Shown here piece by piece: positions 16,187-26,000 of a stretch of DNA of 64,000 nt (its first letter is position 1; every line of letters starts with the position of its first letter). The DNA is from Streptomyces inusitatus (GTDB lineage: Bacteria; Actinomycetota; Actinomycetes; Streptomycetales; Streptomycetaceae). The notes under the pieces are model-generated. The model ran no database searches, had not been told where the DNA came from, and saw only the letters and a program-made list of their open reading frames with translations. The stretch spans positions 124,001 to 188,000 of the forward strand of contig NZ_BMWG01000001.1 in assembly GCF_014651115.1 (NCBI RefSeq). The letters run 5' to 3'. Both the position numbers and the translations under genes were made by a program.

Positions 16187-17086
16187 CTACCGGGCCGCCC
16201 GACGGCGGCGCGGCTTGGACCTCCCCGGCTTCCGCCTCTTGCCCAAGAAGGGACGCGGCTCCGATCCCTGAGCGAGCGAGGGCAGGAGGGGGAAGACGTT
16301 GATGCCGAGATTCCTCAGGGCTGCGTCCTGAGCGGTCTTGCCCCAGTGGGGCATCCTCCTCAGTTCCTCTTCGTACTCCATCAAGTCCCGGCGGTAACGC
16401 TGGCGGACCCTCTCGGCCGCATCTGCTGTCACCTCAGCCAGCGCATTCCATGGAAGCACCTCTCGATGGCGAGCCCACCTGTTCGTCACCAGGTGCTGGC
16501 GCTGTTCCCGGTGCCACACCCGACGCCACGCCTCCACCCACGCCGCCTCCTCCTCCCAAGGAACCTCGCAGACCTCCAGGAAGGCGCGGAGCTGGTCGAT
16601 GGTAAGCATGGTGGCACCGTGGAGCATGCGGTGCAGGGTGCTATGCGGCAGGCGGTTGAGTCCCGCCCGCGACTCCATCTCCGCCAACGGCATGGAACCT
16701 GCGCGGTAGTAGAGGTGACGGAGGCCGGCGAGGAGGTCGGCGGAGTTGCCGACCAAGTGCGCCTTCGGCACCGTCTTTCCACCTTGGTGCGGGTTGGGGT
16801 GGTCCAGGACGCGGGCGTCGCGCCAGTACTTGCGCGCCACGCTCGGGCTGGCCCCGCACGCCTTGGCGTACGCCTCCACAACGGGCAGTCGCGGTATCGC
16901 GTCACCCGACGCCGCGCGGCGCAAGGTGGAGGCGGAGCAGTCAACGGCGTGCAACTCGGTGCACCGCTGAGCGAGCTGCGCGTAGGTCAGGCCCGCCTCC
17001 GTGCGCCACCGGCGCAGATGCGCGGCGAGCATCAGGTGGCCGGGGTTGGCACCGCCGACCGGCAACGGCTTCTCGGGACGTCCCAT
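16187..17086 (-). CDS. XRE-type helix-turn-helix regulator
   Basis: 299 residues. An N-terminal XRE-like HTH spans about residues 19-75 (LAAHLRRWRTEAGLTYAQLA, then CSASTLRRAASGDAIPRLPV). It is followed by a second helical domain that itself looks HTH-like (LPHSTLHRMLHGATMLTIDQ) and a very basic C-terminal tail (GKRRKPGRSKPRRRRAAR). This architecture is common in Streptomyces accessory regions next to tRNA genes and integrated elements. ATG 17086 is preceded by a G-run that can serve as ribosome site. It lies 12 bases downstream of the small membrane protein gene, so the two are probably co-transcribed. Confidence 0.75.
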   Translation of the reverse strand: MGRPEKPLPVGGANPGHLMLAAHLRRWRTEAGLTYAQLAQRCTELHAVDCSASTLRRAASGDAIPRLPVVEAYAKACGASPSVARKYWRDARVLDHPNPHQGGKTVPKAHLVGNSADLLAGLRHLYYRAGSMPLAEMESRAGLNRLPHSTLHRMLHGATMLTIDQLRAFLEVCEVPWEEEAAWVEAWRRVWHREQRQHLVTNRWARHREVLPWNALAEVTADAAERVRQRYRRDLMEYEEELRRMPHWGKTAQDAALRNLGINVFPLLPSLAQGSEPRPFLGKRRKPGRSKPRRRRAAR

Positions 17087-17098
17087 CGGTACCCCCCC

Positions 17099-17356
17099 TC
17101 ACACCAGGCGCAGGGCGCTGAGGTGGGCGCGGCGCATGAAGCGGAGGGTGGCGACGACTCCCATACCGATGAGTGCGGCCCCAGCCACAAGCTGGAGGAC
17201 CGTCGTGAGGTCCAGCCGCTGTGCGTCTGGACCGGGAGAGGCATACAGGGCGGTGGCGGTGAGAACGATGACGATCACCACGACCGCCTCGGTGCCCCGC
17301 AGGCGGTGGGGTGCGGGCGGCGGGACGGGGCGGGAGGCATGACGAGAGCGGCTCAC
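17099..17356 (-). CDS. Small two-helix membrane protein
   Basis: 85 residues from GTG 17356, with GAGGGAA nine bases upstream. Two hydrophobic helices are visible: AVVVIVIVLTATALYA (about 24-39) and VLQLVAGAALIGMGVVATL (about 53-71). A Pro/Arg-rich N-terminus and the basic RFMRRAH after helix 2 suggest both ends are cytoplasmic. No family recognised. It is in an operon with the XRE regulator. Confidence 0.6.
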   Translation of the reverse strand: MSRSRHASRPVPPPAPHRLRGTEAVVVIVIVLTATALYASPGPDAQRLDLTTVLQLVAGAALIGMGVVATLRFMRRAHLSALRLV

Positions 17357-17593
17357 TGGCAGGTTCCCTCAGGATCATGTCGGGGGCGACTGCGATGCGG
17401 TACCCCCGGACGGATGCGGACTCCTTCGTCACCGAAGGGCGGTGGTAGACGCCCCGTGGTGTGATCAGTAATCCTGCCTCATGAGCCACGGAGGGTGGGG
17501 AGTTGATGCAGTGACATCCCGCCCCCTGGGTCCCGTGCCCAGCTGGTCAGCTCACGCTGCCACCTCGCAAGTACCTGACCTGCTGTTTTCTTT

Positions 17594-17605
17594 ATCTGGC
17601 CAGAT
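17594..17605. promoter_or_regulatory. Perfect palindrome ATCTGGCCAGAT
   Basis: A 12-bp palindrome in the AT-richer patch upstream of the small membrane protein/XRE operon (about 240 bases from its start). It is a possible site for the XRE regulator; no direct evidence. Confidence 0.3.
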
Positions 17606-17805
17606 TTACCGGATGAACGTGATTGAGGTTGAGCCACCTGCGTCCCTCTTCAGCTTGCTCCCAGGCCTGCACGGGTGCGACGCTTCTTGGACCGGCTCGC
17701 GGGACGCGAACGTCTCGATTCCCCTCATGCGGACTCCTTCGAAAACTTCGCGAGGTTCAAGGTCGGTAGCAACGGATCGTGTGTGGTAGCACGCCGTGGC
17801 ATCGT

Positions 17806-17836
17806 TGAGGGCTGGACCATTGAGGTCCAGCCCTCA
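17806..17836. terminator. 13-bp perfect hairpin (terminator-like or attenuator-like)
   Basis: The arms TGAGGGCTGGACC (17806-17818) and their exact complement (17824-17836) enclose a 5-base loop. No T-run follows closely on either strand, so intrinsic termination is uncertain. It could be the end of a lost gene or a structured RNA. Confidence 0.4.
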
Positions 17837-17910
17837 CGCGTTTCACTGGGCGTATGACCACGTCGTCATCTCGCCACTGGCACTAGCGATGCCCGGCACT
17901 CCGGCTTCCC

Positions 17911-17938
17911 GCCCAGGGCCCAGGGCCCAGGGCCCAGG
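17911..17938 (+). repeat. Heptanucleotide tandem repeat, GCCCAGG x 4
   Basis: Four perfect 7-base units (28 bp) in the non-coding region between the XRE operon and tRNA-Thr. This is the third heptamer array within 11 kb. Confidence 0.85.
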
Positions 17939-18143
17939 TAGGCGTACGCGGCCCACCAGCGCACCGCCTGGTCGGCACCGTTGAAGATCTGAAGCACAGG
18001 GGAGGAACGGCCCAGCCCTGCGAAGGCGTCGCCGGCACGGCTTGCGCGTCCGCCGCACGCGCGGCCACCCCTTGGCCACCCCTGGGCTCACGCGCCCTCG
18101 GTCCGGGGGTCCGGCGGGCCCGTCCCCTGGCCCCGAAAAAGCG

Positions 18144-18179
18144 AAAAACCCCAGGTCACGGCGAGTGAGTCCTGAGGTT
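18144..18179 (-). terminator. Intrinsic terminator of tRNA-Thr
   Basis: On the minus strand, AACCTCAGG and CCTGGGGTT pair (one G-U) around an inner TCAC/GTGA stem. The structure is followed by TTTTT, eight bases past the mature tRNA end. It is a typical Rho-independent terminator. Confidence 0.75.
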
Positions 18180-18186
18180 CTTCAGA

Positions 18187-18259
18187 GCCGCCTTCGGGAT
18201 TCGAACCCGAGACCTACGCATTACGAGTGCGTTGCTCTGGCCAACTGAGCTAAGGCGGC
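18187..18259 (-). tRNA. tRNA-Thr (anticodon CGT)
   Basis: 73-nt tRNA. The acceptor stem GCCGCCT/AGGCGGC, D-arm TAGCTCAGTTGGCCAGAGCA, anticodon stem ACGCA/TGCGT with loop CTCGTAA, and T-arm CGGGTTCGAATCCCG are all intact. The anticodon CGT reads ACG threonine codons. CCA is not encoded, as is usual in Streptomyces. The accessory block lies on the 3' side of the gene, the side where tRNA-targeting integrases insert. Confidence 0.97.
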
Positions 18260-18474
18260 AAACTGCCGATAGAGCCATCCCCGCAGAGGGAGGTTCTCAT
18301 CAGCAGCGGCACCAAGTCTACAGGCTTGTTTCGGGTGCCCCGGACCACCCCGGAGCGGTCTCGCGGGGCTGCGACCTGGCTCTCGACTTGCACACCGCGG
18401 GGGAGATCCCTCAATACTGGCCGAGAAGTACATAGGCGGGCATAGCGCTACTTTCACCCCGAAGGGATGGAGCC

Positions 18475-19998
18475 GTGGCCCAAGCCGTGAACCCCGGGGG
18501 CACCGCGGAGGGCAGTCCGGGGGCCGGGCGGTGGGCGGTGCTCGCCGTGTTGTGCGCGAGTCTGCTGTTGGTCGCGATGGACGCGACGATCTTGAATGTG
18601 GCGCTGCCGTCGCTCATCGACGATCTGCGGCCGAGCGCGATCGAGCAGCTGTGGATCATCGATGTGTACGGGCTGGTGCTCGGCGGGCTCCTGGTCACCA
18701 CGGGGGCGGTCGGGGACCGGTACGGGCGGAAGCGGCTCTTCATCGTGGGGATCGTGATCTTCGGGCTGGCGTCGGTGGTCGCCGCGACGGCCGAGACCAC
18801 ATGGCAGCTGATCGGTGGGCGGGTGCTGCTGGGGATCGGGGGCGCGATGGTGATGCCGTCGACGCTGTCGCTGATCAGGAATGTCTTCACCGACGCCCGG
18901 GAGCGCGCGCTCGCCATCGGGATCTGGGCGGCGGTCGCCGGGGCCGGGGCCGCGATCGGGCCGCTGGTCGGCGGGGTGCTGGTGGAGGAGTACGGGTGGG
19001 CGGCGGCCTTCTGGGTCAATGTGCCGGTGGTCGTGGTGACCGTCGTCGCGGGGCTCTGGCTGCTGCCCGAGTTCAAGGACGCGGGGCACGGGCCGCTCGA
19101 CCGGGTGGGCGCGGTGCTGTCGGTGGTCGGGATCGTGGCGCTGGCCTGGGGGATCAAGCATGTGGCGAAGGGGAGCCCGGGCGCGGTGGACATCGTGGTG
19201 CTGGCGGCCGGGATCGCGGCGCTGTGGCTCTTCGCCCGCCGGCAGCTCACACTCGCCGATCCGCTGCTGGACGTACGGCTCTTCAAGAACCGCACCTTCA
19301 CCGCCGCCGCGCTGGTCATCCTGATGGCGATGCTGGCGATCGGCGCGGCGCTCTTCCTGGTCTCGCTCTGGCTCCAGTACGTCCATGGCTACTCCCCCTC
19401 CCAGGCCGGGCTGCGCACGCTGCCCGCCGCGCTGGCCATGCTGATCGGGGCGCTGCTCGCGCCGTGGGCGATGGAACGGGCCGGGGTCAGAACGGTCATG
19501 GCGGTGGGGCTGAGCGGGGTGGTGGCCGGTTTCCTGGTGCTCGCGCTGTCGCCGGAGCCCACCACGTACGGCTATGTCGCCGCCGTGCTGGTGCTGCTCG
19601 GACTGGGCGACGGGATGGCGATCACCACCGCCTCGTCGGTGCTGGTCTCCTCGGTCCCCGCCGAGCGCGCCGGGCAGGCGGGGGCGGTCTCCGAGACCAA
19701 TTACGAGCTGGGCGTCGGCCTCGGGGTGGCGCTGCTCGGCTCGATCCACGGCGCGGTGTACGCGTCGCACATGGCCGGGCAGCCGGAGCTGGCGCGCGAG
19801 TCGATCGGCGGGGCGTACGAGCTGGCCACCGGCGAGGGCGGCGGCGCGGGCGAGGCGGTGCTGGCCGCCGGGCGGGCCGCCTTCGACAGCGCGCTGACGA
19901 CCACGGCGTTCGTCTCGGTCGGGATCGTCGGCGCCGTCACCCTGCTGGTGGTGTGGCTCGTACCCGGTGGTCTGCGCGCCAGTGCCGGCCACCACTGA
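18475..19998 (+). CDS. MFS transporter, DHA2 (14-TM) drug exporter
   Basis: 507 residues. Helix 1 ASLLLVAMDATILNVALPSL carries the DHA2 signature. GDRYGRKRLFIVGI is motif A, GRVLLGIGGAMVMPSTLSLI the following motif, and GAGAAIGPLVGGVLVE motif C. Fourteen hydrophobic segments are evident. The chosen GTG at 18475 has GGAG/AAGGGA immediately upstream. This SmvA/LfrA-type exporter probably removes cationic drugs or quaternary compounds. It is convergent with the peptidase gene (21 bases apart) and has no adjacent regulator; it is the first gene to the right of tRNA-Thr. Confidence 0.85.
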   Translation: MAQAVNPGGTAEGSPGAGRWAVLAVLCASLLLVAMDATILNVALPSLIDDLRPSAIEQLWIIDVYGLVLGGLLVTTGAVGDRYGRKRLFIVGIVIFGLASVVAATAETTWQLIGGRVLLGIGGAMVMPSTLSLIRNVFTDARERALAIGIWAAVAGAGAAIGPLVGGVLVEEYGWAAAFWVNVPVVVVTVVAGLWLLPEFKDAGHGPLDRVGAVLSVVGIVALAWGIKHVAKGSPGAVDIVVLAAGIAALWLFARRQLTLADPLLDVRLFKNRTFTAAALVILMAMLAIGAALFLVSLWLQYVHGYSPSQAGLRTLPAALAMLIGALLAPWAMERAGVRTVMAVGLSGVVAGFLVLALSPEPTTYGYVAAVLVLLGLGDGMAITTASSVLVSSVPAERAGQAGAVSETNYELGVGLGVALLGSIHGAVYASHMAGQPELARESIGGAYELATGEGGGAGEAVLAAGRAAFDSALTTTAFVSVGIVGAVTLLVVWLVPGGLRASAGHH

Positions 19999-20019
19999 CA
20001 CGGGCGGACGCGGGCGGGC

Positions 20020-21576
20020 TCAGCGGCAGCGCTTGCCCTTCGGCGGAACCGTGCCTTCCAGCAGATAGGCGTTGATCGCCGTGTCGACGCAGTCGCTGCC
20101 CCGGCCGTACGCGGTGTGGCCGTCGCCGTCGTAGGTGAGCAGCCTGCCCGAGGAGAGCTGCGAAGCGAGCCCGCGCGCCCAGGTGTACGGCGTCGCCGGG
20201 TCGCGGGTGGTGCCCACGACCAGGATCGGGGCCGCGCCCTCGGCCTCGATGCGGTGCGGCTTCCCGGTGGCCGGGGTGGGCCAGTACGCGCAGTTCAGGG
20301 CGGCCCAGGCGAAGCCCCGGCCGAAGACGGGCGAGGCCTTCTCGAACTCCCCGACCGCGGCCGAGGCCTGCTTCGGGCCGGTGAAGGCGGGCGGCAGGTC
20401 CAGACAGTTCACAGCGGCGTTCGCGTACATCAGATTGGAGTAGGAGCCGTCGGGGTCGCGCTCGTAGTAGCTGTCGGCGAGGGTCAGCAGGGAGGCTCCG
20501 TCGCCCTTCATCGCGGCGGCCAGTGCCTCGCGGAGCTGCGGCCAGGCGCCCTCGTCGTACATCGCTGCCAGCACTCCCGTGGTCGCCAGCGCCTCGCCCA
20601 GCCGGCGGCTCTCCCCGGTGGGGATCGGCCGCGCGTCGAGTTCGGCGAAGAACGCCTTGAGCCGGTCGGAGGCGTCCCGCTCGGAGCCGGTGCCGAGGGG
20701 GCAGTCCGCCCGCTCGACGCAGTCGGCGGCGAAGGACTGGAACGCGGTTTCAAAGCCGGCCGTCTGATCGCGGTTGACCTGGCGGGCGGGGAGCGCCGGG
20801 TCCAGCGCGCCGTCGAGCACGAGCCGGCCGGTGCGGGCGGGGAACAGCTCGGCGTAGGTCGCGCCGAGGAAGGTGCCGTACGAAGCGCCCACGTACGTCA
20901 GCTTCCGATCGCCCAGCACACCCCGCAGCACATCGAGGTCGCGGGCCGTCTCGACGGTGGAGACATGCGGCAGGACCGTGCCGGAGCGCTTCGCGCAGCC
21001 CTGCGCGAACTTCTGGAAAGCGCGGGTGAGGAGGGTGGTCTCGGCGGCGTCGTCCGGGGTCTGGTCGGTCTGGGTGTACGCGTCCATCTCCTTCCCGTCG
21101 AGACACTCCACGGGCTCGCTGCGCGCCACCCCGCGCGGGTCGACGGCGACCATGTCGTAGCGGGCTCGGACCGGGGCGGGGTAGCCGATGCCCGCGTACA
21201 TCTGGAGATAGCCGACGGCCGAGCCCCCGGGGCCGCCGGGGTTGACCATCAGGGAGCCGAGCCGCTTCCCGGGGCCGGTGGCCCGTTTGCGGGCCACGGC
21301 GAGCTCGATGGACTCGCCGCCGGGCTCGGCGTAGTCGAGCGGCACCTTCAGCGAGGCGCACTGGAAGCCGGAGGCCCCGCACTCGCGCCAGGAGAGCTTC
21401 TGCCCGTAGTACGGACGGAGCTTCTCGGACGGCTCGGCGACGGCAACCGCCCCCGCGCCGTCGGGGGTGGACGCCGAGGCGCTGGACGAGGAGCCCCCTC
21501 CCGTGCACCCGGAGGCAAGCAGGGCCGCTGCGGCCACCGCGAGGACGGAACTGCGGAATGTGCGCCTTGGGTCCAT
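20020..21576 (-). CDS. Secreted alpha/beta-hydrolase lipoprotein, tripeptidyl-aminopeptidase-like (Slp/TAP)
   Basis: 518 residues. The signal peptide ends in the lipobox LLASGC (lipidated Cys24). A Ser/Gly linker follows, then the TAP alpha/beta hydrolase: GSLMVNPGGPGGSAVG (oxyanion strand, about 107-122), nucleophile elbow YVGASYGT with Ser232, Asp459 in TTRDPATP and His487 in GDGHTAYG. The C-terminal TAP-like domain is complete. It should cleave short peptides from the N-terminus outside the cell while anchored to the membrane, as do the Streptomyces Slp/tripeptidyl aminopeptidase proteins. ATG 21576 starts a standard signal peptide. Confidence 0.88.
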   Translation of the reverse strand: MDPRRTFRSSVLAVAAAALLASGCTGGGSSSSASASTPDGAGAVAVAEPSEKLRPYYGQKLSWRECGASGFQCASLKVPLDYAEPGGESIELAVARKRATGPGKRLGSLMVNPGGPGGSAVGYLQMYAGIGYPAPVRARYDMVAVDPRGVARSEPVECLDGKEMDAYTQTDQTPDDAAETTLLTRAFQKFAQGCAKRSGTVLPHVSTVETARDLDVLRGVLGDRKLTYVGASYGTFLGATYAELFPARTGRLVLDGALDPALPARQVNRDQTAGFETAFQSFAADCVERADCPLGTGSERDASDRLKAFFAELDARPIPTGESRRLGEALATTGVLAAMYDEGAWPQLREALAAAMKGDGASLLTLADSYYERDPDGSYSNLMYANAAVNCLDLPPAFTGPKQASAAVGEFEKASPVFGRGFAWAALNCAYWPTPATGKPHRIEAEGAAPILVVGTTRDPATPYTWARGLASQLSSGRLLTYDGDGHTAYGRGSDCVDTAINAYLLEGTVPPKGKRCR

Positions 21577-21744
21577 CCCCGGAGCGTAGGGGACGATGCG
21601 CGAGGAATGCCGTTTTCCGCCCGGACGGGTGAAGCGCGTCGTTGACGAGGAGACGGGACGGGGACTGCGAGTACGGGGGACGGGTGTGCGGTACGGAGCC
21701 GTCGAGCCGGTCGGCAGGCCGGACGGACGGCGGGCCGGGGAGCG

Positions 21745-22950
21745 TCAGCCCGCGCGCAGGGCCATCGTCATCGCCTCGACCGCCAGCAGCGGAGCCACAT
21801 TCGCCTCCAGCGCGCCCCGGCAGGCGACCACGGCCTCTATCCGGCGCAGGGTGCGCTCGGGGGTGGAGCCTTGGGCGACCCGGTCGAGCGCGTCCCGTAC
21901 GTCGCCGTTGGCGATGGCGATCTCGGAGCCCAGCTGAAGCGCGAGCACATCGCGGTAGAAACCGGTCAGATCGCTGAGCGCCAGATCGAGGCTGTCGCGC
22001 TGGGTACGCGTCTTGCGGCGCTTCTGCTTCTCCTCCAGCTCCTTCATCGCCCCGGCGGTACCGCGCGGCATCCGGCCGCCCTGGCCCGCGCCGAGCGCCG
22101 CCTTCAGATCCTCGGTCTCCTTGACGTCGGTCTCCTCCGAGGCCTGCTTGGAATCCTCGGCGGCGGCGTCGATCAGCTCCTGGGCCGCCTTGAGGCAGGC
22201 GCCGACGTCGTCGACCCGCAGGGGCAGCTTCAGCACGGTGGCCCGGCGGGTGCGGGCCCGCTCGTCGGTGGCCAGCCGGCGGGCCCGGTCGATGTGCCCC
22301 TGGGTGGCGCGCGCGGCGGCCTGTGCCCGCTCGGGCTCGATGCCGTCGCGGCGGATCAGCACATCGGCGACGGCCGCGACCGGGGGCGTACGCAGGGTCA
22401 GATGGCGGCAGCGGGAGCGGATCGTCGGCAGCACGTCCTCCAGCGAGGGCGCGCACAGCAGCCACACGGTGCGGGGAGCGGGCTCCTCCACCGCCTTCAG
22501 CAGGACATTGCCCGCGCCCTCGGTGAGCCGGTCGGCGTCCTCCATGATGATCACCTGCCAGCGGCCCACGGCCGGGGAGAGCTGGGCGCGGCGGACCAGG
22601 TCCCTGGTCTCCTTCACTCCGATGGAGAGCAGATCTGTGCGGATGACCTGGACATCGGCGTGGGTGCCGATGAGGGCGGTGTGGCAGCCGTCGCAGAAGC
22701 CGCAGCCGGGGATCCCGCCCAGGGCCCGGTCGGGGCTGACGCACTGGAGCGCGGCGGCGAACGCGCGGGCGGCGGTGGCCCGCCCGGAGCCCGGGGGGCC
22801 GGTGAACAGCCACGCGTGCGTCATCTTGGAGGCGTCGGGGCCCTGCTCGCCCTCCGCCACGGCGGTGACCAGCGCATCGGCGTCCCGCGCGGCGGCGGCG
22901 AGCTGCTCCTGCACCCGCTCCTGACCGACGAGGTCGTCCCACACGGCCAT
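21745..22950 (-). CDS. holB: DNA polymerase III subunit delta'
   Basis: 401 residues. MAVWDDLVGQERVQEQL is the classic delta'/tau start. GPPGSGRATAARAFA is a P-loop in which Arg replaces the catalytic Lys, so the subunit probably does not hydrolyse ATP, as known for delta'. GCGFCDGCH is the zinc module. VIIMEDADRLTEGAGNVLLKAVEEP is the degenerate Walker B region and SRCRHL the SRC (arginine finger) motif. An insertion of about 60 charged residues (KEKQKRRKTRTQRD area) lies before the C-terminal collar domain. It functions in the clamp loader with gamma/tau and delta. It follows the tmk fusion gene by about 120 bases on the same strand. Confidence 0.93.
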   Translation of the reverse strand: MAVWDDLVGQERVQEQLAAAARDADALVTAVAEGEQGPDASKMTHAWLFTGPPGSGRATAARAFAAALQCVSPDRALGGIPGCGFCDGCHTALIGTHADVQVIRTDLLSIGVKETRDLVRRAQLSPAVGRWQVIIMEDADRLTEGAGNVLLKAVEEPAPRTVWLLCAPSLEDVLPTIRSRCRHLTLRTPPVAAVADVLIRRDGIEPERAQAAARATQGHIDRARRLATDERARTRRATVLKLPLRVDDVGACLKAAQELIDAAAEDSKQASEETDVKETEDLKAALGAGQGGRMPRGTAGAMKELEEKQKRRKTRTQRDSLDLALSDLTGFYRDVLALQLGSEIAIANGDVRDALDRVAQGSTPERTLRRIEAVVACRGALEANVAPLLAVEAMTMALRAG

Positions 22951-23068
22951 CTGACGTCACCTGCCTTGTGTGCTGCCCACCTGCCATGGGCCGCCATGGG
23001 CTCCCATGGCTCTCCCATTGTGGGGCAGAGGTCTGACAACGCCCTCCCCCCAGGCCCCGGACGTGCCC

Positions 23069-26000
23069 TCAGCGCCGCCGCGGGCGGCCGTCCTCGTCGT
23101 CGCGCGGGCCGCCCAGCAGCTCGTCGGCCAGCGTCGGCAGATCGTCGAGCGGGGTCTCCTCGGCCCAGTCCGAACGCCGTCGTGGACGGCCCGTCTCCGG
23201 GTCGATCTGCGGAAGCTCACGGGTGCGGTCGTTGGGACCACGAGAACCCCGGTCGTCCCGACCGTCCCAGCCGTCCCGACCATCCCGTTCGTCCCGTTCG
23301 TCGCGGAAGAACCCGGGCGGCACCCGGTCCGCCGGCCGCTCGTCGCGCACCGCCGGAAGGATCGCGGTCTGCTCGGTCGGCGAGAAGGCGGAATCCGGTG
23401 AGAAGGCCGCGTCCGGCTTCGCCGGGACCCTCGGCACCTGCTGGGTCTCGTCGTCCGGCCGGACGACGGGCGTGGCCACGGTGGCCGCGTCGGCCGACGG
23501 GTCCCCGGGGCGCACCAGCGGCGTGGTCACGGTCGTCTCATGGGCCGCGGCCTCGGCGGCCGCCGCCGCCTTCACCGCCGCGGCCTTCGCGGCGGCCCGC
23601 TCGCGCTCGGCCTCCCGCTCCGCCTCGCGCCTGGCCTCCTCGACGGCGGCCTGTCGCGCCTCCTCGGCGCGCAGCAGGGCCTCCTCCGCCCTGCGCTGCT
23701 TCTCCAGGCGGCGCTCCTCGGCCTCGGCGCGGAGCCTGGTCTGCTCCTCCGCGAGCTTGCGCAGCCTCTCCTGCTCGTCCAGCCTGGCCTGCTCCTCCGC
23801 CTCGCGCTTGCGGCGCTCCTCGTCGGCAAGCCGGCGGGCCTCCTCGGCGCGCTGCCGGGCCTCCTCCGCGAGCCGTTCGGCCTCGCGCTGCCGCGTGGCC
23901 TCCTCCTCGGCCTTGCGGCGGGCCTCCTCCTCGGCGCGGAGCTTGGCGAGCTGCTCCTGGCGCTCGCGCTCCAGCCGCTCCTCCTCCGCCTTGCGCGCGG
24001 CCTCTTCCTCGGCCTTGCGGCGGATCTCCTCCTCGGCCTTGCGCCGCGCCTCCTCCCGGGCCCGGATCTCGGCCTCGGAGAGCGGAAGCATCCGGTCCAG
24101 CCGATGGCGTACGACCGTGGTGACGTCCTCCGGGTCCTGCCCGGCGTCCACCACCAGATAGCGGGCCGGGTCGCTCGCCGCCAGCGTCAGAAAGCCCGCG
24201 CGGACCCGCCGGTGGAACTCGGCGGGCTCCGACTCCAGCCGGTCGGGGGCCTCCGTGAAGCGTTCCCGCGCGGTCTCGGGGGAGACGTCCAGCAGTACGG
24301 TCAGATGCGGTACGAGGCCGTCCGTGGCCCATCGGGAGATCCTGGCGATCTCGGTCGGCGCGAGATCGCGGCCGGCCCCCTGGTAGGCGACCGAGGAGTC
24401 GATGTACCGGTCGGTGATCACGATCGCGCCCCGCTCCAGCGCGGGCCGGACCACCGAGTCGATGTGCTCGGCGCGGTCGGCCGCGTACAGCAGCGCCTCC
24501 GCGCGGTTGGAGAGACCGGCGGACTCCACGTCCAGCAGGATCGAGCGGAGCCGCTTGCCGATCGGGGTCGCGCCCGGCTCGCGGGTGACGACGACCTCGT
24601 GGCCCTTGTTGCGGATCCACTCGGCGAGCGCCTTGGCCTGGGTGGACTTCCCCGCGCCGTCGCCGCCCTCCAGGGCGATGAAGAAGCCCTTGGCGGAGGT
24701 GGCCTGGGCGGGGTCCGCGCCGCCGCGGAGCGCCTCGCCCAGATCGCGGCGGAGCGGCACTCCGGCGCGGTCGTCGGTCTTGGCGAGGACGACCGCGGCG
24801 ACCGGCAGCAGCAGCGCGCCGGCCAGCATCAGGGCGAAGGCCGCGCCGCCGTGGGCGAAGACGAAGTCCCCGGCGGCGAGACGGTGCGGTCCGATCGCGG
24901 CGGCGAGCAGCGGGGCGGCGATCGCGCCGAGCGCGACGGCGACCCTGACGACCGCCTGGAGGTGCTCGGTGGTCCTGGCCCGCCGGGGGGCCTCGGACTC
25001 CTGATCGATGAGGGCGTGGCCGATGTTCGCGGCGACGCCCGCCGACGCTCCGGCGAGCAGCGCGAGGAAGAGGACGGTCGCGGTGTCCGGGACCAGCGCC
25101 ATCGCGAGCAGCGCGATTCCCGTGGCGGCGAGCGCGAGGGCGAGCAGCCTCCGGCGGGACAGGGTGGGCAGTACGGACTCTGCTCCCCGGATGCCCACGG
25201 CGGTGCCGCCGGTCAGCGCGAGGACGAGCAGCGCGAAGGCGACGGGCCCGCCGCCGAGGTCGACGGCGTGGAGTACGGAGACGGCGACGGCCGCCGAGAT
25301 CGCGGCCGCGACCGCGGCGCAGGCGAGGACGAAGACCGGCAGGGCGCCGGTGCGCCCCTTGTCGGAGCCGCCCTGCGGGGTGGACGGGCGGCGCAGGCCC
25401 TCCAGCGGCGAGCGGGGTCGCGGGGTGGCCGCGCCGGGCAGTTCGACGAAGGCGAGGATCGAGAGGGAGGCGGCGAAGAGGCCGGCCGCGACATAGGAGC
25501 CCAGGGCCGCCTGGTGCAGCGAGAACCACTCGATGCCGGTGCCGAGCAGATTGCCGATCAGGGTGGCGACGAGCAGGACGGCCGCTCCGGCGGGGACGGC
25601 CGCGAACGCGGTGCGCAGCCACAGCCTGCGCAGTACGTCGAGATGGTCGGGGAGCGGCCGTACGGCGGCTCCCTCCAGCGGCGGCGAAGGCAGCAGCGCG
25701 GGGGCCGCTCCCTCACGGGCGACGGTCCAGAACCGTTCGGCGGCGGCGAGGGCGAACACGCTGCCCAGCAGGATCGGGACGGCCGCGTCGGGCGTCCAGT
25801 CCAGCCACAGCGGGGCGACGATCAGCAGCGCGAGCCGTACCCCGTCCGCGCCGATCATGGTCCAGCGGCGGTCGAGCGGCCCCTTGGCGGAGGTGAGCGC
25901 GGTGAGCGGGCCGAGGAGTACGGCGCCGAAGAGCACCGTCGCGAGGACGCGCGCGCCCAGCACGGCGGCCACCGAGAAGGCGGCGCCGCGGTATCCGCCG

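Larger units (their letters stand above)
17357..18186. other. 830-base region without a convincing gene beside tRNA-Thr
   Basis: Only short open frames without ribosome sites or family resemblance are present. One plus-strand frame (17675-17857) has coding-like composition but is probably debris. The stretch is relatively AT-rich around 17580-17625 and contains a 12-bp palindrome, a 13-bp perfect hairpin, a four-copy heptamer array and the tRNA terminator. It looks like a decayed edge of an integrated element, though no integrase remains. Confidence 0.5.

Noticed and set aside
17483..17857. Two short plus-strand frames near tRNA-Thr
   Set aside because: No ribosome site, mixed composition and no resemblance; probably debris.
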